A DNA stretch of 46,781 bases. Origin: Candidatus Cloacimonadota bacterium (GTDB lineage: Bacteria; Cloacimonadota; Cloacimonadia; Cloacimonadales; JAJBBL01). A program made the translations under genes and the position numbers. Below the pieces are notes generated by a model. It saw only the letters and a program-made list of their open reading frames with translations, was not told the origin of the DNA and did no database searches. Of this stretch, positions 33,258 through 41,820 are shown in pieces; the first letter of the stretch is position 1; every line of letters starts with the position of its first letter. The stretch is from positions 1 to 46,781 of the forward strand of contig JAHYIR010000015.1 of the NCBI GenBank assembly GCA_019429305.1. Reading direction: 5' to 3'.

Positions 33258-34526
33258 CTATTCAGGTAAGAACGGCAGTGTGTATATAACTCTTAAGTAC
33301 GGTCTTTTTTCAATTTCCACACTATCAGGTGTATAGAACCCGATAAATCCGTTATCTTTATTCTCCAGTGAAGAAGTTATCAGTAAACCGAAATTCTCTT
33401 TGATCTCCGAGATATGTGCCTGTACTATCGGTGTTATGTTCAGAGATACATATTCGGCATCAACACCAAAGAAAGATGTTACAGTTGTTGTAAAATTGCC
33501 AATATTTTCGGCTTCTATCGGTAATTTTTCGGTTTCTGACGGAGCAAATTCTTCCAACAGATAATAGGGATAGAACTCAAATGGCTCAACTGTAAAGTGA
33601 TACATATCTTCATCAGTCTTCCTGTGCACGATCAGATCAGCCCGATTTACTGTTATCATTTTTAGATCAATATTAGGAGGAAGATCAAAAGAATCTTCTT
33701 CCAGATTTAATTTGATCACACTTCTAGTCGGAACGATATTTCCTATTATTATTTCTTCTCCAGCATAGTAACCTTCTACCGGCTTTTTCGAATTGATAAA
33801 AGTCTGTTGTAGAGGCATTCTCTCGTAAGTATAGATTATTGTGTCCGTTTCGGCAGTATAATACTCAAAGTTTAATATTGGTCCGTTTGTTGTTTCCCGC
33901 GAATAAAACTCAACATATTGGTCATTTCTGCCATTTGATACCTCGCTGAATATAGCCAAACCATAACTTTCCGGCTCCTCTTGTATCCATCCTTCTATGA
34001 TATCCTGCATCTTCACCGACGGGATCGTTATCACAAGTGAATCTTCTTCAGTAACCATCCCTAATAGACCGTCTAAGATTTCCATAGCACTTTGATCATC
34101 CCAACTCAATTCCCATTCTATATTCTCTTCTGCCTGTTCCCAGGTAGCAAAAAAATGATGCCAGTTCTGTCTTATCAAACCAAATCTTAATGTCATCCCT
34201 TCAGCGTTATAATTATTCCTGATCTTTAAGGTCAGTGTCGGATCCTCTGTAAGTACAAAACCGGAATCAGGTAAGTTAGTAAACCGAAGCAGGGTTATAG
34301 ATTCATTGCCGCGAAAATGACCGGTTATACTCTTGGTATTTCGCATGAAATTTCCCGTCTCATTCTCATAAGAATAATAATATTCAAAAAGACCTTGTTC
34401 TGCTTTGATCTCGACTACATTAGGTTCAAGATCGCTATCTTCTCCAATAATATTTTTTCTCGTTGAACAACCAAAGATCATGACTAAGGTTAAGATGATT
34501 AAAGTGATCAATGTAACTATTCTCAT
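33258..34526 (-). CDS. Hypothetical lipoprotein, DNRLRE-like
   Basis: A 422-aa lipoprotein. I start at ATG 34526 because the reading frame upstream to 34700 overlaps the DnaA-box region and lacks a signal; AAAGGA lies about 12 bases upstream. The signal ends IFGC (Cys20), an acceptable lipobox. The body is beta-rich. The N-terminal half (about residues 60-200: SITLLRFTNLPDSGF, TLKIRNNY, LRFGLIRQNWHHFFATWEQAE, IEWELSWDD) resembles the DNRLRE-type carbohydrate-associated module of secreted proteins, but I cannot confirm that. The second half repeats the theme (PTRSVIKLNLEEDSF, ITPIVQAHISEIKENFGLLITSSLENKDNGFIGFYTPDSVEIEKRPYLRVIYTLPFLPE). It opens the unit lipoprotein-PpiC-SurA-pgpA. A role in surface or periplasmic binding is possible. 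Confidence 0.75.
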   Translation of the reverse strand: MRIVTLITLIILTLVMIFGCSTRKNIIGEDSDLEPNVVEIKAEQGLFEYYYSYENETGNFMRNTKSITGHFRGNESITLLRFTNLPDSGFVLTEDPTLTLKIRNNYNAEGMTLRFGLIRQNWHHFFATWEQAEENIEWELSWDDQSAMEILDGLLGMVTEEDSLVITIPSVKMQDIIEGWIQEEPESYGLAIFSEVSNGRNDQYVEFYSRETTNGPILNFEYYTAETDTIIYTYERMPLQQTFINSKKPVEGYYAGEEIIIGNIVPTRSVIKLNLEEDSFDLPPNIDLKMITVNRADLIVHRKTDEDMYHFTVEPFEFYPYYLLEEFAPSETEKLPIEAENIGNFTTTVTSFFGVDAEYVSLNITPIVQAHISEIKENFGLLITSSLENKDNGFIGFYTPDSVEIEKRPYLRVIYTLPFLPE

Positions 34527-34560
34527 TGTTATTAATAATTCCTTTCTTTGATATATTTTT

Positions 34561-34815
34561 AGTAATAGTATTAGGTTTGGTGGATAAGGGGATAAGTCAA
34601 GTTTAATGTTCGTAAGTTGTTTGTTAACCTTATTTTTATCTCTTCGGGAACGATGTGTATAACTTGTGAATATTTTTTTCTTAACCGATCTCTTATCCAC
34701 GAAGTTTTAGTTGTACCAATCATTTAAATCATTTCTCAACAACTATCAACAATAAGGTTTGTGGATATGTGGATAAGTGGTTTTAAGATCATAGAAAACT
34801 ATACGAATCAAGGAT
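34561..34815. promoter_or_regulatory. DnaA-box cluster between dnaA and the lipoprotein gene
   Basis: Five DnaA-box-like 9-mers: a perfect TTATCCACA on the minus strand at 34768-34776; ATATCCACA (minus) at 34760-34768; TTATCCACG (plus) at 34693-34701; TTATCCACC (minus) at 34579-34587; ATATTCACA (minus) at 34665-34673. Surroundings are AT-rich. This is one half of a candidate bipartite origin around dnaA, or an autoregulatory/initiation-control site. Confidence 0.6.
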
Positions 34816-36168
34816 TTAACTTACCGCTCTAATATCTTTGATGATTTTTTCTAATTGGATACGAAAATCAACATCACTGCGAAAGAGTTTTTCTATATGT
34901 TTTTTGGCGTGTAAGACAGTTGTATGGTCTTTTCGTTGATAATATAGAGCGATATCTTTGAGAGATAGTTGCGGTATTAAAAGGTTGGTCAGATACATGG
35001 CAACCTGTCTTGGAAAGACGATATTCTTCTTTCTCGTATTCCCTAATAGTTGACCCGGAGTAAGTTGATAGTGAGCACATACTTTGTTCATTATACCGTT
35101 TATATTGATATCAAAGACTTTATCCGAGATCATATCACTCAGGATCTCCTGACAGAGAACTTTATCTATCTCTTCAGGATTGATATTATTATAGGAGCAA
35201 TAGGCGAGAATACGGATCAGAGAACCCTCCAGAGCCCTGACATTACTGATAATATTCTCGGCTACATATTCGAGGATATCATCGTTGAGAATAATATTTT
35301 CTGTTTCTGACTTCTTTTTAAGAATTGCCATTCTTGTTTCGAAATCGGGTGTCTTCAGATCAGCTAAAAGTCCGCACTCAAATCTGGTTACTAATCTCTT
35401 TTCCAGATCCTGAATATCTTTTGGTGGGCGGTCACTGGTCATCACTATCTGGCGTTTACTTTCATAAAGCGTATTAAAGGTATGGAAAAACTCTTCCTGA
35501 ATACCCTCTTTCTTGGCTAAGAAATGCACGTCATCGATCAATAGAACATCAATATTACGATATTTGTTCCGGAAATCTGGCATGGTATGATTTCTGATCG
35601 CATCTATCATCTGATTGGTAAATTCTTCGGCAGTTATATAATGTATTGTATTATTCTTTCGTCGTTCTTCCATTATAAAATTACCAATGGCCTGCATCAG
35701 ATGTGTCTTACCCATTCCTGATTCTCCGTAGATAAAGAGTGGATTATAGATATTTCCCGGTGACTCGGCAACTGCTAAGGCAGCCGATTGGGCAAAATTA
35801 TTACTTTTACCGACTACAAACTGCTCAAAATTGTATTTAGGATTCAAAAGGTAAGTTTTACCATTGGACATCATTTGTTTGAAATCGTATTCCGATCTGG
35901 GAATCTCTTTGGTTATTACGGTATTACTGGTAAAACGAAAGAAGTACTTCTTGTTGAATAAACCTTGAGAGATTTCTGTGATAAAGTCAGCATAATTTTT
36001 ATTAAGATAATCTGCGGCAAATTTTGTCGGTACTATAACCAAAAAGGTATCTTCTTTAGGTTTATCCACAACTTTCGTTTCATTAAACCATGTCTTGAAA
36101 CTCTGTAAGTTTATCGTTTCTTCTAATGTGTCCAATATCTGATTCCATTTCTGCTGTGCTTCTTCCAT
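34816..36168 (-). CDS. dnaA: Chromosomal replication initiator protein DnaA
   Basis: Binds DnaA boxes at the origin, oligomerises with ATP and opens the duplex. The 450-aa length is typical. Domain I covers about 1-85 (WNQILDTLEETINLQSFKTWF). Domain III is the AAA+ ATPase with Walker A GESGMGKT at 148-155, Walker B VLLIDD at 208-213, sensor MTSDRPP at 243-249 and the GSL...RALEGSL region. Domain IV, about 350-450, has the DNA-binding signature DHTTVLHA at 414-421. Start ATG 36168. A perfect DnaA box lies in the coding sequence at 36062-36070, plus more in both flanks, so autoregulation is likely. dnaN, recF and gyrB, the common neighbours, are absent; a lipoprotein unit follows, with DnaA boxes in the gap. 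Isolated dnaA is known in several phyla. Confidence 0.98.
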   Translation of the reverse strand: MEEAQQKWNQILDTLEETINLQSFKTWFNETKVVDKPKEDTFLVIVPTKFAADYLNKNYADFITEISQGLFNKKYFFRFTSNTVITKEIPRSEYDFKQMMSNGKTYLLNPKYNFEQFVVGKSNNFAQSAALAVAESPGNIYNPLFIYGESGMGKTHLMQAIGNFIMEERRKNNTIHYITAEEFTNQMIDAIRNHTMPDFRNKYRNIDVLLIDDVHFLAKKEGIQEEFFHTFNTLYESKRQIVMTSDRPPKDIQDLEKRLVTRFECGLLADLKTPDFETRMAILKKKSETENIILNDDILEYVAENIISNVRALEGSLIRILAYCSYNNINPEEIDKVLCQEILSDMISDKVFDININGIMNKVCAHYQLTPGQLLGNTRKKNIVFPRQVAMYLTNLLIPQLSLKDIALYYQRKDHTTVLHAKKHIEKLFRSDVDFRIQLEKIIKDIRAVS

Positions 36169-36659
36169 AACGAGACCTTCATCTATTTATTCTTAATTTT
36201 ATTTGCCTTACTAAGTTATCCACAAAATATTCACAGATTTATCGAATATGGATGTTTCTCTCTTATTATGATTTCCTAAGTTACCAACAAAGATTAAGTT
36301 GGATCAAATACCAAATTCATCTATCCCGATAAATCATCATTTCATTTTGTTTTGACGTCGATAACGCTCACAAGAATTATTAAACACACTCCTTTGTCAA
36401 GCATTCTATAAAGATGAAGAAGATAGAAAGAGAAGAAAAATTACAGCATAAATAATCTAAATACAAAGACTTATAGAAATTATTTTTTTCTGCTCATTCC
36501 GGTAGTTACCGCTATTATCTGCTTGATAATTTATCTATAGCAAAGGTCAAAATTTTTTTTTCTTATCTCGAAACTCTGATCGTTGTTATTACTTAAATCC
36601 TTATCAAGCAACTACTTATGTATAATGTGGCTGTTTAAGGGCAAGAGATACTGACACGG
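36169..36659. promoter_or_regulatory. Candidate origin half / dnaA upstream region
   Basis: An AT-rich gene-free stretch. TTATCCACA (plus, perfect) is at 36216-36224, with ATATTCACA at 36227-36235, a pair 11 bp apart, start to start. A T9 tract near 36552-36562 and several A/T runs could serve as an unwinding element. A further TTGTCAAGCATT (36393-36405), also found at 42216-42228, carries TTGACA on the minus strand, but no good -10 follows. No gene is seen. Confidence 0.5.
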
Positions 36660-37065
36660 TCTTGTATCATAGACTTTAGTCTGTTTATAAATAAGGGCGA
36701 CCACTGGTCGCCCCTACAAAGCTTTTTTAAGCGTTTTTTTTTATCAGTGTTAATCCGTTTTCATCCAAGTCCATCCGTGGTCCAAAGCTTGCTCTGTTTC
36801 CCATGGACTTGCTAATCTTTCTTCATCGATACATTCTGCAGTCGCCCCTATAATTTATTTTTCCATCCGTAATGTCTAATTTTACCGTCAAATCCGTGTT
36901 CTAATCCTTCCTGCAAATCTTCCGCAGGATTTCACTAATATCTATATAGCTAATAACTAATAACTATTTCCATCTTTGCTTGCCTTTTCTTCTGCTGGGG
37001 AATTCTTGCTAATCCTTTTATAATCAGTGTTAATCAGTGGTTAATTCTTGCTTTGCTACCGTGGA
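36660..37065. repeat. Intergenic mosaic repeat island 8
   Basis: About 400 bp. 'catagactttagtctgttt' (36668-36687), a perfect module B (36695-36713), 'atcagtgttaatccg...tccgtggtccaaagcttgctctg...cccatggacttgct' (36741-36812), 'ttaccgtcaaatccgtgttctaat' (36882-36906), 'tatatagctaataactaataactattt' (36943-36970) and 'atcagtgttaatcagtggttaattcttgc' (37023-37052). No coding sequence. Confidence 0.78.
36687..36716 (-). terminator. Module B hairpin, perfect copy, possible terminator
   Basis: Minus strand: GGGCGACC-AGT-GGTCGCCC (36713-36695), an 8-bp perfect stem with a three-base loop, then TTATTTATAA. It is oriented to end transcription coming from the rubrerythrin-like gene at 37066, although about 350 bp further on. 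Confidence 0.4.
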
Positions 37066-37554
37066 TCAATAATCTTCTAAATGAAAGAACTCCGCATTTT
37101 CCAGCCAATATTCCGGTCTCTCCACCAACTCAATTATATTCTCCAGTAGCAGCATATGCTTCTTTTCTTCATTAGCTACTTTGCGGATGATCTCCATATG
37201 CACCGGATCAGTAAACTCGTCCAATTTTTCCATATAGAAATCATAACTCTTTTTCTCTAATTCCAGTGCCTTATGGTAAAGGTCGGTTTGAGATCCGTCA
37301 CATTTCACCTTATCAAATTGTTTGCGAAATCCGGCAAAGATCTCCTGGGCACTCTCAAAGATATCGCTTTTCTTAAAATCTTGCGGATTATTCTCTTTCA
37401 TCTTCTTGAAGGTAGCATAGTGTTTTTTCTCATCATTCGCCAGCATCTTGAAAATATTACTCATCCCTTCATTAGCGGCACAACCCTCAGCCAACGAATT
37501 GTAAAAATCTTCCCCCTCTTTTTCAATACCCATTGCAATATCAAAGAAATCCAT
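37066..37554 (-). CDS. Rubrerythrin-like ferritin-family protein
   Basis: A 162-aa four-helix-bundle protein of the rubrerythrin/ferritin-like group (COG1633 type). Helix 1 has GIEKEGEDFYNSLAE (about 9-23); helix 2 has NDEKKHYATF (Glu42-x-x-His45); helix 3 has ALELEKKSYDFYMEKL (Glu98 or Glu100); helix 4 has NEEKKHMLLLENI (Glu130-x-x-His133). Two E plus two E-x-x-H sites are the diiron pattern. There is no C-terminal rubredoxin domain, so it is the rubredoxin-less form; the tail (VERPEYWLENAEFFHLEDY) has the aromatic and acidic ending common in this subgroup. It probably reduces peroxide or handles iron in an anaerobe. It stands alone between two repeat islands and near the candidate origin. 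Start ATG 37554. Confidence 0.9.
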   Translation of the reverse strand: MDFFDIAMGIEKEGEDFYNSLAEGCAANEGMSNIFKMLANDEKKHYATFKKMKENNPQDFKKSDIFESAQEIFAGFRKQFDKVKCDGSQTDLYHKALELEKKSYDFYMEKLDEFTDPVHMEIIRKVANEEKKHMLLLENIIELVERPEYWLENAEFFHLEDY

Positions 37555-37654
37555 AATTTACTCCTTAACCTCTTTTTTTTTATATCTAACAAGTTAAGCA
37601 ACTTATCCATTCTGGCAAGTAAAATCCTGTGGAAGGTAAGCAAGAAGAGAATGA

Positions 37655-37810
37655 ATGCCCCGAATGGGGTATGAAATATCATAGCCAGACACTTCAGTGT
37701 CTGGATTGGATGATCTAAACCCACCCGCCGCCCAAATGTAGCAGAGCTCCATTACCTGCGACTAAAGTCGCAGGCTATATTATGTCACCCATTGCTACGC
37801 TCAGGGTGAT
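37655..37810 (+). repeat. Structured repeat module C, copy 3
   Basis: GCCCC-GAAT-GGGGT; CCAGACACTTCAGTGTCTGG (37685-37704); ATGTAG-CAGAG-CTCCAT (37737-37753, one mismatch); CCTGCGACTAAAGTCGCAGG (37755-37774); then a 'gtcacccattgctacgctcaggg' tail. Compared with copy 1, the second and last stems differ at paired positions on both arms. Confidence 0.82.
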
Positions 37811-37974
37811 ACTGGAGCCAATCAAGAAGGAAATAAATAGGTTTTAGGTGTTAGGTTTTAGGGGCTAGGTCATAACAAATACCACTATCAGGGTATGATG
37901 AATTCCCCGCAGGAATTCTATTTTTTTGATCCCTCTTTTTCGGTTTTTCCCGTTAGATCCGTGTTCTATTGATT

Positions 37975-38050
37975 AAAAAAAGGGCGGTTCGTGAACCGAG
38001 GAAATCACTTCTTCGTGGCTGCTTCCGAGCTCGACGAAGTCAACCGCCCC
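37975..38050 (-). repeat. Hairpin module A, complete inverted copy
   Basis: Read on the minus strand it begins AGGGGCGGTT, passes 'gacttcgtcgagctcggaagcagccac' and 'gatttcctcggttca', and ends GAACCGCCC followed by seven T residues. The same arms, core and T tract appear at 30373-30446. Confidence 0.78.
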
Positions 38051-38154
38051 TACATTGCATTTTTAAATCTGTTTTGTTTTTAATCTGTGTTCATCCGTGG
38101 TTCAATGCTTGCTATCCTTCCTCCGGTTTTTCTCCGATCACAGATCACACTTTT

Positions 38155-41100
38155 TTACTTCATCATCAACATCTTTCTCGTGGATTGATATTCTCCACTG
38201 CTCATGCGATAGAAATAGATACCGCTGGCAACTTCGCGGTTACTGCTGTCACGTCCGTTCCAGAGGATCTCATGATGACCCATATCTCGATACTCATTGA
38301 CCAACGTCGTCACTTTCTGTCCCCGAATATTCAGGATATCGAGAGTCACGAATCCACCCTTTTCCAAGCTGAAACTGATCTTTGTCTCCGGATTGAACGG
38401 ATTGGGATAATTACTTCTCAATTCGGTGACTAACGGCAAATCAGGCAGATCTACAGAAGATTCACTCGCTACCGTAAACGTCCAGATCGGACATCCCTCA
38501 GCATCACCTCTTGTATTAACCACGTCTCTCTCTAAGATGCGGGTACTGCTGGTTTCTTCAGATCTTCCTACAGGGACAATAGTTGTGGGAATCACCTGCC
38601 AGAAATAAGTAGTTTCATAATCGAAAACAAACGGGTGTTCTTCAAAATAATAAACTCCCGGACCGCCCAACACATAAACAGTAAAGGAATCTCCCGAAGT
38701 ATCTCCGACCCACATGTTGATCTTATATCCGAGCGGATCGGTCCAGATACCACTCGATGTATAAGTCCAGCCGATAGGGGTATTGTGAGGGATATCAATT
38801 GCTTCGTGAGCCGGGATAGGACTATGGGCAGCTGATGGATTAGGGCTATGTTCCGCCACGATCAAGGTCACCGGTATGATGATAGGATCAGCTTGAGCAT
38901 TGTTATTGATAATAATATCAGCAGTATAGGTACCTAACTCCATATCTTCCGCATTGAGAACGACATCCAAAACAACAGCTCCTCCGGAGGGTACGGTACC
39001 CGACATAGGGCTAACATATAGCCATGTACTATCAGGTCCCAACTCCATTACCCAGACTTTTTGGTTCTGAACAACACCAAGGAAGGTCTTGAGTCCCGGT
39101 ACCAGCAGATTTGTGAAATCCATACCACCGCCATAATTAACTGGTGAAAGTACTGAAGTAAGATCATAAGATTGCACAGTATTTCCGGTTGCTGCCTCGA
39201 TCTGTGTTAATAGATTATAAGAGCTCCCTTCATGAGAGTAAACCCAGATATGTGGACCGTCAGGGGTAACATTTTCCCATCCTAAAGAGGCAATTCCTGA
39301 GGGCGTAACATTAATACTCTGCATCAGGGTTCCTGTTCTGTCAACTAATCTAAGTGGAGAATACCAGCCACTGGTCAGCCAGAAACCGTCATTTATGGCA
39401 TCATAAGCAATACCGACTGAGGCCTCATTGGTAGTGAACTGACTTATCAGAGTAGCATTTTCCAGATCGAGCTTATAGACGATATTACTGAAACTTCCGG
39501 GATAGGCAACGGCAAAGACATATTGACCGTCAAAGGTCATATCGAGCACACCTAAGGTAATGCCCGGTATCGAGAATTCATTGATAAATGTGCCATCGAG
39601 CGTAAATTTATAGAATAGTGAATCATTCCATCTTGCAGTATAGATATAATACCCGTCGGTAATCACCCCGAATTCGCCAAGATCTGTATGGGTTGGGAAT
39701 TCAAACAGAAGATCGAACATGTCCCGTGTGCCTGTTGGCTGGCTAACAGGGTATGAGATTTTATCGGTAGCTCGTAAGGTATTTTCGGGATTAAATTTAT
39801 GATCTGTGATCCCTCTTGGAACTGAAGCAGGTAACACCCCTCTGTTAACCTGATCAAAAGCATAAGAGATCTGATAATTCAGGTCTCCATACCCATTGTT
39901 CGTAATCGTTAATGGTATGGTTAGGGTTGGACTGGTCGGAGTAAGATCTGCTGTTATGGATAACGGATCTACAGCGATCTCGATGTTACCTAGTACGAAA
40001 TCTACGTCGGTTGTGGCTTCTCCTCCCATCACAGAGACATTTTCAACTATCTCGGTCTGATAACCTAAAAGTTCGGCTGTAACCGTATAATCTCCCGGAT
40101 TCAGAGTAAGAACATAACTACCGTCTGCTACGGGATGAACACTCTCACCACCAGCCGAGACCGTGACATTGGTCACATTGCCGGTACCACCCATTAGCGA
40201 GACAGTTCCCTCTATGGCTCCGGGTTCCGCATCATAGATCAGGACATCATCAACTGCCATACCATCTGCACTAACAGAACCGTCTGAACCAAAACGGAAA
40301 CGTAATTTTACTGACGGCTGATTAGCGAGCTGTGGCAAGAATGTTGAGAACTGTGACCAGGTGCCGTTATATCCCGACCAGTTCGGAGCTGGAATAGCAC
40401 CATATGTTTCAAAATTGTTATAAAATCCATCGTCACCTAATACATGATCCCATGTTGTTCCGCCGTTTATTGACGATTCAAGGATCATGCCATCATAGTA
40501 CCCTTCACAGTAGATGTTCAACCAAACCGACATAAAGGGGGTATCTACATCAGCAAAGTTAAATTCCGGAGACATCAGCCAGCTATTGGCGTTGTTCTCA
40601 TAATTAACTGCCAGTTTGGTCATCCAGGCATTAGCACCACTATGGGCGGAGTTGATTGTTCCCTGTGCCGGAGTACCAAATTCCCACTGATTATTTCCGG
40701 TAACGGCACCGCTCGTCCAACCACCGTCTCCACCTTCAAAATCCTCGAAATAGTAGAAGGGTCCTCCTCCTCCTGATTCTCCTTCTAACTGAAAACAGAA
40801 ATCTCGTTCAGTTTGAGTATCCCAAACAACAGAACCGGCAGTCCAGGTCGTATAGGGTCCGAAACCACCCCCCGGATTGATCCAATGCCTCTCTAACTCT
40901 ACCTGTGGAGTGGCATGAGGATTCAAGCCAAACTGCCCTCCAATAGCATAGTCCATTCTTCCCTGAATGGAGATCCAATAATGTCCGTCATTGAAGACAG
41001 GTTGCTGACCGGCAGGAAGATCTACACTAAATGTATTAGCTGTCTCTGTATAGGGGAGATTGGTAAAACTGACAATGGAAGTACCCGGCTGTCCACCACT

Positions 41101-41820
41101 GTTCTGATAAAATTCGATATTGACACTCTGAAGCGGACCAGCTCCATTCCAAAAACCGCCGACAAATTTAACATGATTGATCGTCCATGGACCATTCGTT
41201 ACGATAAAATCATCAGCCCCTTTACAGTCATAAGTATCAAAATCCGGCTCAAACTCCTGAGATGCACAGAGAAATCCGGATGGTGACATCTGCGACCAGA
41301 GAATACCCGGTGGTTGAGTACCACCCTCAGGTATCACAACGGTTCCGTTTACTGAATGTGGGGGAGAGCCATAAACGTCACCGTGCAGCATCCAAGGAAT
41401 TATCATGTCACCGGAAAACCCGGCAGCTATATTGACAGTTACACTAAAATTGACCGTTTGATTATAAAGCCAATCATTCCAATTATTAATGTCGCCCCAG
41501 GTAGAGATCACACCATTGCCGGTCTGCCCGTTGTATGGGATTGTACCCATCATGGTTGCCGAAACTACCGTTATTCCTGTCGGAAAGTCCATTTCAGCGT
41601 AAACTACATATTCCCAATCAACTGAATAAGCAGCAGTAGCAAATTGTAGGACCACTCCATTTTCACCGGGAGTATAGCCGGTTGTGACGTTATCAATATA
41701 TGACCCCGTCAGGTCTCTGTTTGTATTATCGGATGAAGACATGGTCGGGGTTGCTTCTAAACAGGTGAATAACCCTAACAACAGTGTCAGGGATAAGATC
41801 ATAGCAAAATACTCTTTCAT
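38155..41820 (-). CDS. Large secreted multidomain protein with C-terminal sorting domain
   Basis: A 1221-aa exported protein. Signal peptide about 1-23 (MILSLTLLLGLFTCLEA). An N-terminal region of about 330 residues is rich in Thr, Gly and Trp and has repeated 'QPGTSIVSFTNLPY' and 'DGHYWISIQGRMDY' style strands. Residues about 355-535 (FYYFEDFEGGDGGW...DGMAVDDVLIYDA) match a choice-of-anchor J/MAM-like lectin domain. About 538-617 (EGTVSLMGGTGNVTNVTVSAGGE, GDYTVTAELLGYQTE) form a carboxypeptidase regulatory-like beta domain. A propeller-like stretch follows (FDLLFEFPTHTDLGEFG, YKFTLDGTFINEF, YKLDLENATLI), then Ig-like repeats. The last ~85 residues, with NYPNPFNPETKISFSL, VASGIYFY and KMLMMK, are the sorting domain. 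No catalytic residues seen; adhesin or glycan binding is likely. Confidence 0.86.
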   Translation of the reverse strand: MKEYFAMILSLTLLLGLFTCLEATPTMSSSDNTNRDLTGSYIDNVTTGYTPGENGVVLQFATAAYSVDWEYVVYAEMDFPTGITVVSATMMGTIPYNGQTGNGVISTWGDINNWNDWLYNQTVNFSVTVNIAAGFSGDMIIPWMLHGDVYGSPPHSVNGTVVIPEGGTQPPGILWSQMSPSGFLCASQEFEPDFDTYDCKGADDFIVTNGPWTINHVKFVGGFWNGAGPLQSVNIEFYQNSGGQPGTSIVSFTNLPYTETANTFSVDLPAGQQPVFNDGHYWISIQGRMDYAIGGQFGLNPHATPQVELERHWINPGGGFGPYTTWTAGSVVWDTQTERDFCFQLEGESGGGGPFYYFEDFEGGDGGWTSGAVTGNNQWEFGTPAQGTINSAHSGANAWMTKLAVNYENNANSWLMSPEFNFADVDTPFMSVWLNIYCEGYYDGMILESSINGGTTWDHVLGDDGFYNNFETYGAIPAPNWSGYNGTWSQFSTFLPQLANQPSVKLRFRFGSDGSVSADGMAVDDVLIYDAEPGAIEGTVSLMGGTGNVTNVTVSAGGESVHPVADGSYVLTLNPGDYTVTAELLGYQTEIVENVSVMGGEATTDVDFVLGNIEIAVDPLSITADLTPTSPTLTIPLTITNNGYGDLNYQISYAFDQVNRGVLPASVPRGITDHKFNPENTLRATDKISYPVSQPTGTRDMFDLLFEFPTHTDLGEFGVITDGYYIYTARWNDSLFYKFTLDGTFINEFSIPGITLGVLDMTFDGQYVFAVAYPGSFSNIVYKLDLENATLISQFTTNEASVGIAYDAINDGFWLTSGWYSPLRLVDRTGTLMQSINVTPSGIASLGWENVTPDGPHIWVYSHEGSSYNLLTQIEAATGNTVQSYDLTSVLSPVNYGGGMDFTNLLVPGLKTFLGVVQNQKVWVMELGPDSTWLYVSPMSGTVPSGGAVVLDVVLNAEDMELGTYTADIIINNNAQADPIIIPVTLIVAEHSPNPSAAHSPIPAHEAIDIPHNTPIGWTYTSSGIWTDPLGYKINMWVGDTSGDSFTVYVLGGPGVYYFEEHPFVFDYETTYFWQVIPTTIVPVGRSEETSSTRILERDVVNTRGDAEGCPIWTFTVASESSVDLPDLPLVTELRSNYPNPFNPETKISFSLEKGGFVTLDILNIRGQKVTTLVNEYRDMGHHEILWNGRDSSNREVASGIYFYRMSSGEYQSTRKMLMMK

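Larger units (their letters stand above)
37610..38154. repeat. Intergenic mosaic repeat island 9
   Basis: About 545 bp. A 'ggtaagcaagaagagaatgaatg' phrase, module C copy 3 (37655-37810), 'ataggttttaggtgttaggttttaggggctaggt' (37837-37870), 'cccgttagatccgtgttctat' (37949-37970), complete inverted module A (37975-38050), and 'taatctgtgttcatccgtggttcaatgcttgct' plus 'ccgatcacagatcacac' (38080-38152). The open frame running across it is repeat-derived. Confidence 0.78.

Noticed and set aside
37969-38433. Open reading frame of 154 codons running through a repeat island
   Set aside because: It is the translation of inverted module A and neighbouring phrases, and then overlaps the sorting-domain gene on the other strand. 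Similar frames at 30235-30492 and 3207-3392 arise from the same modules.
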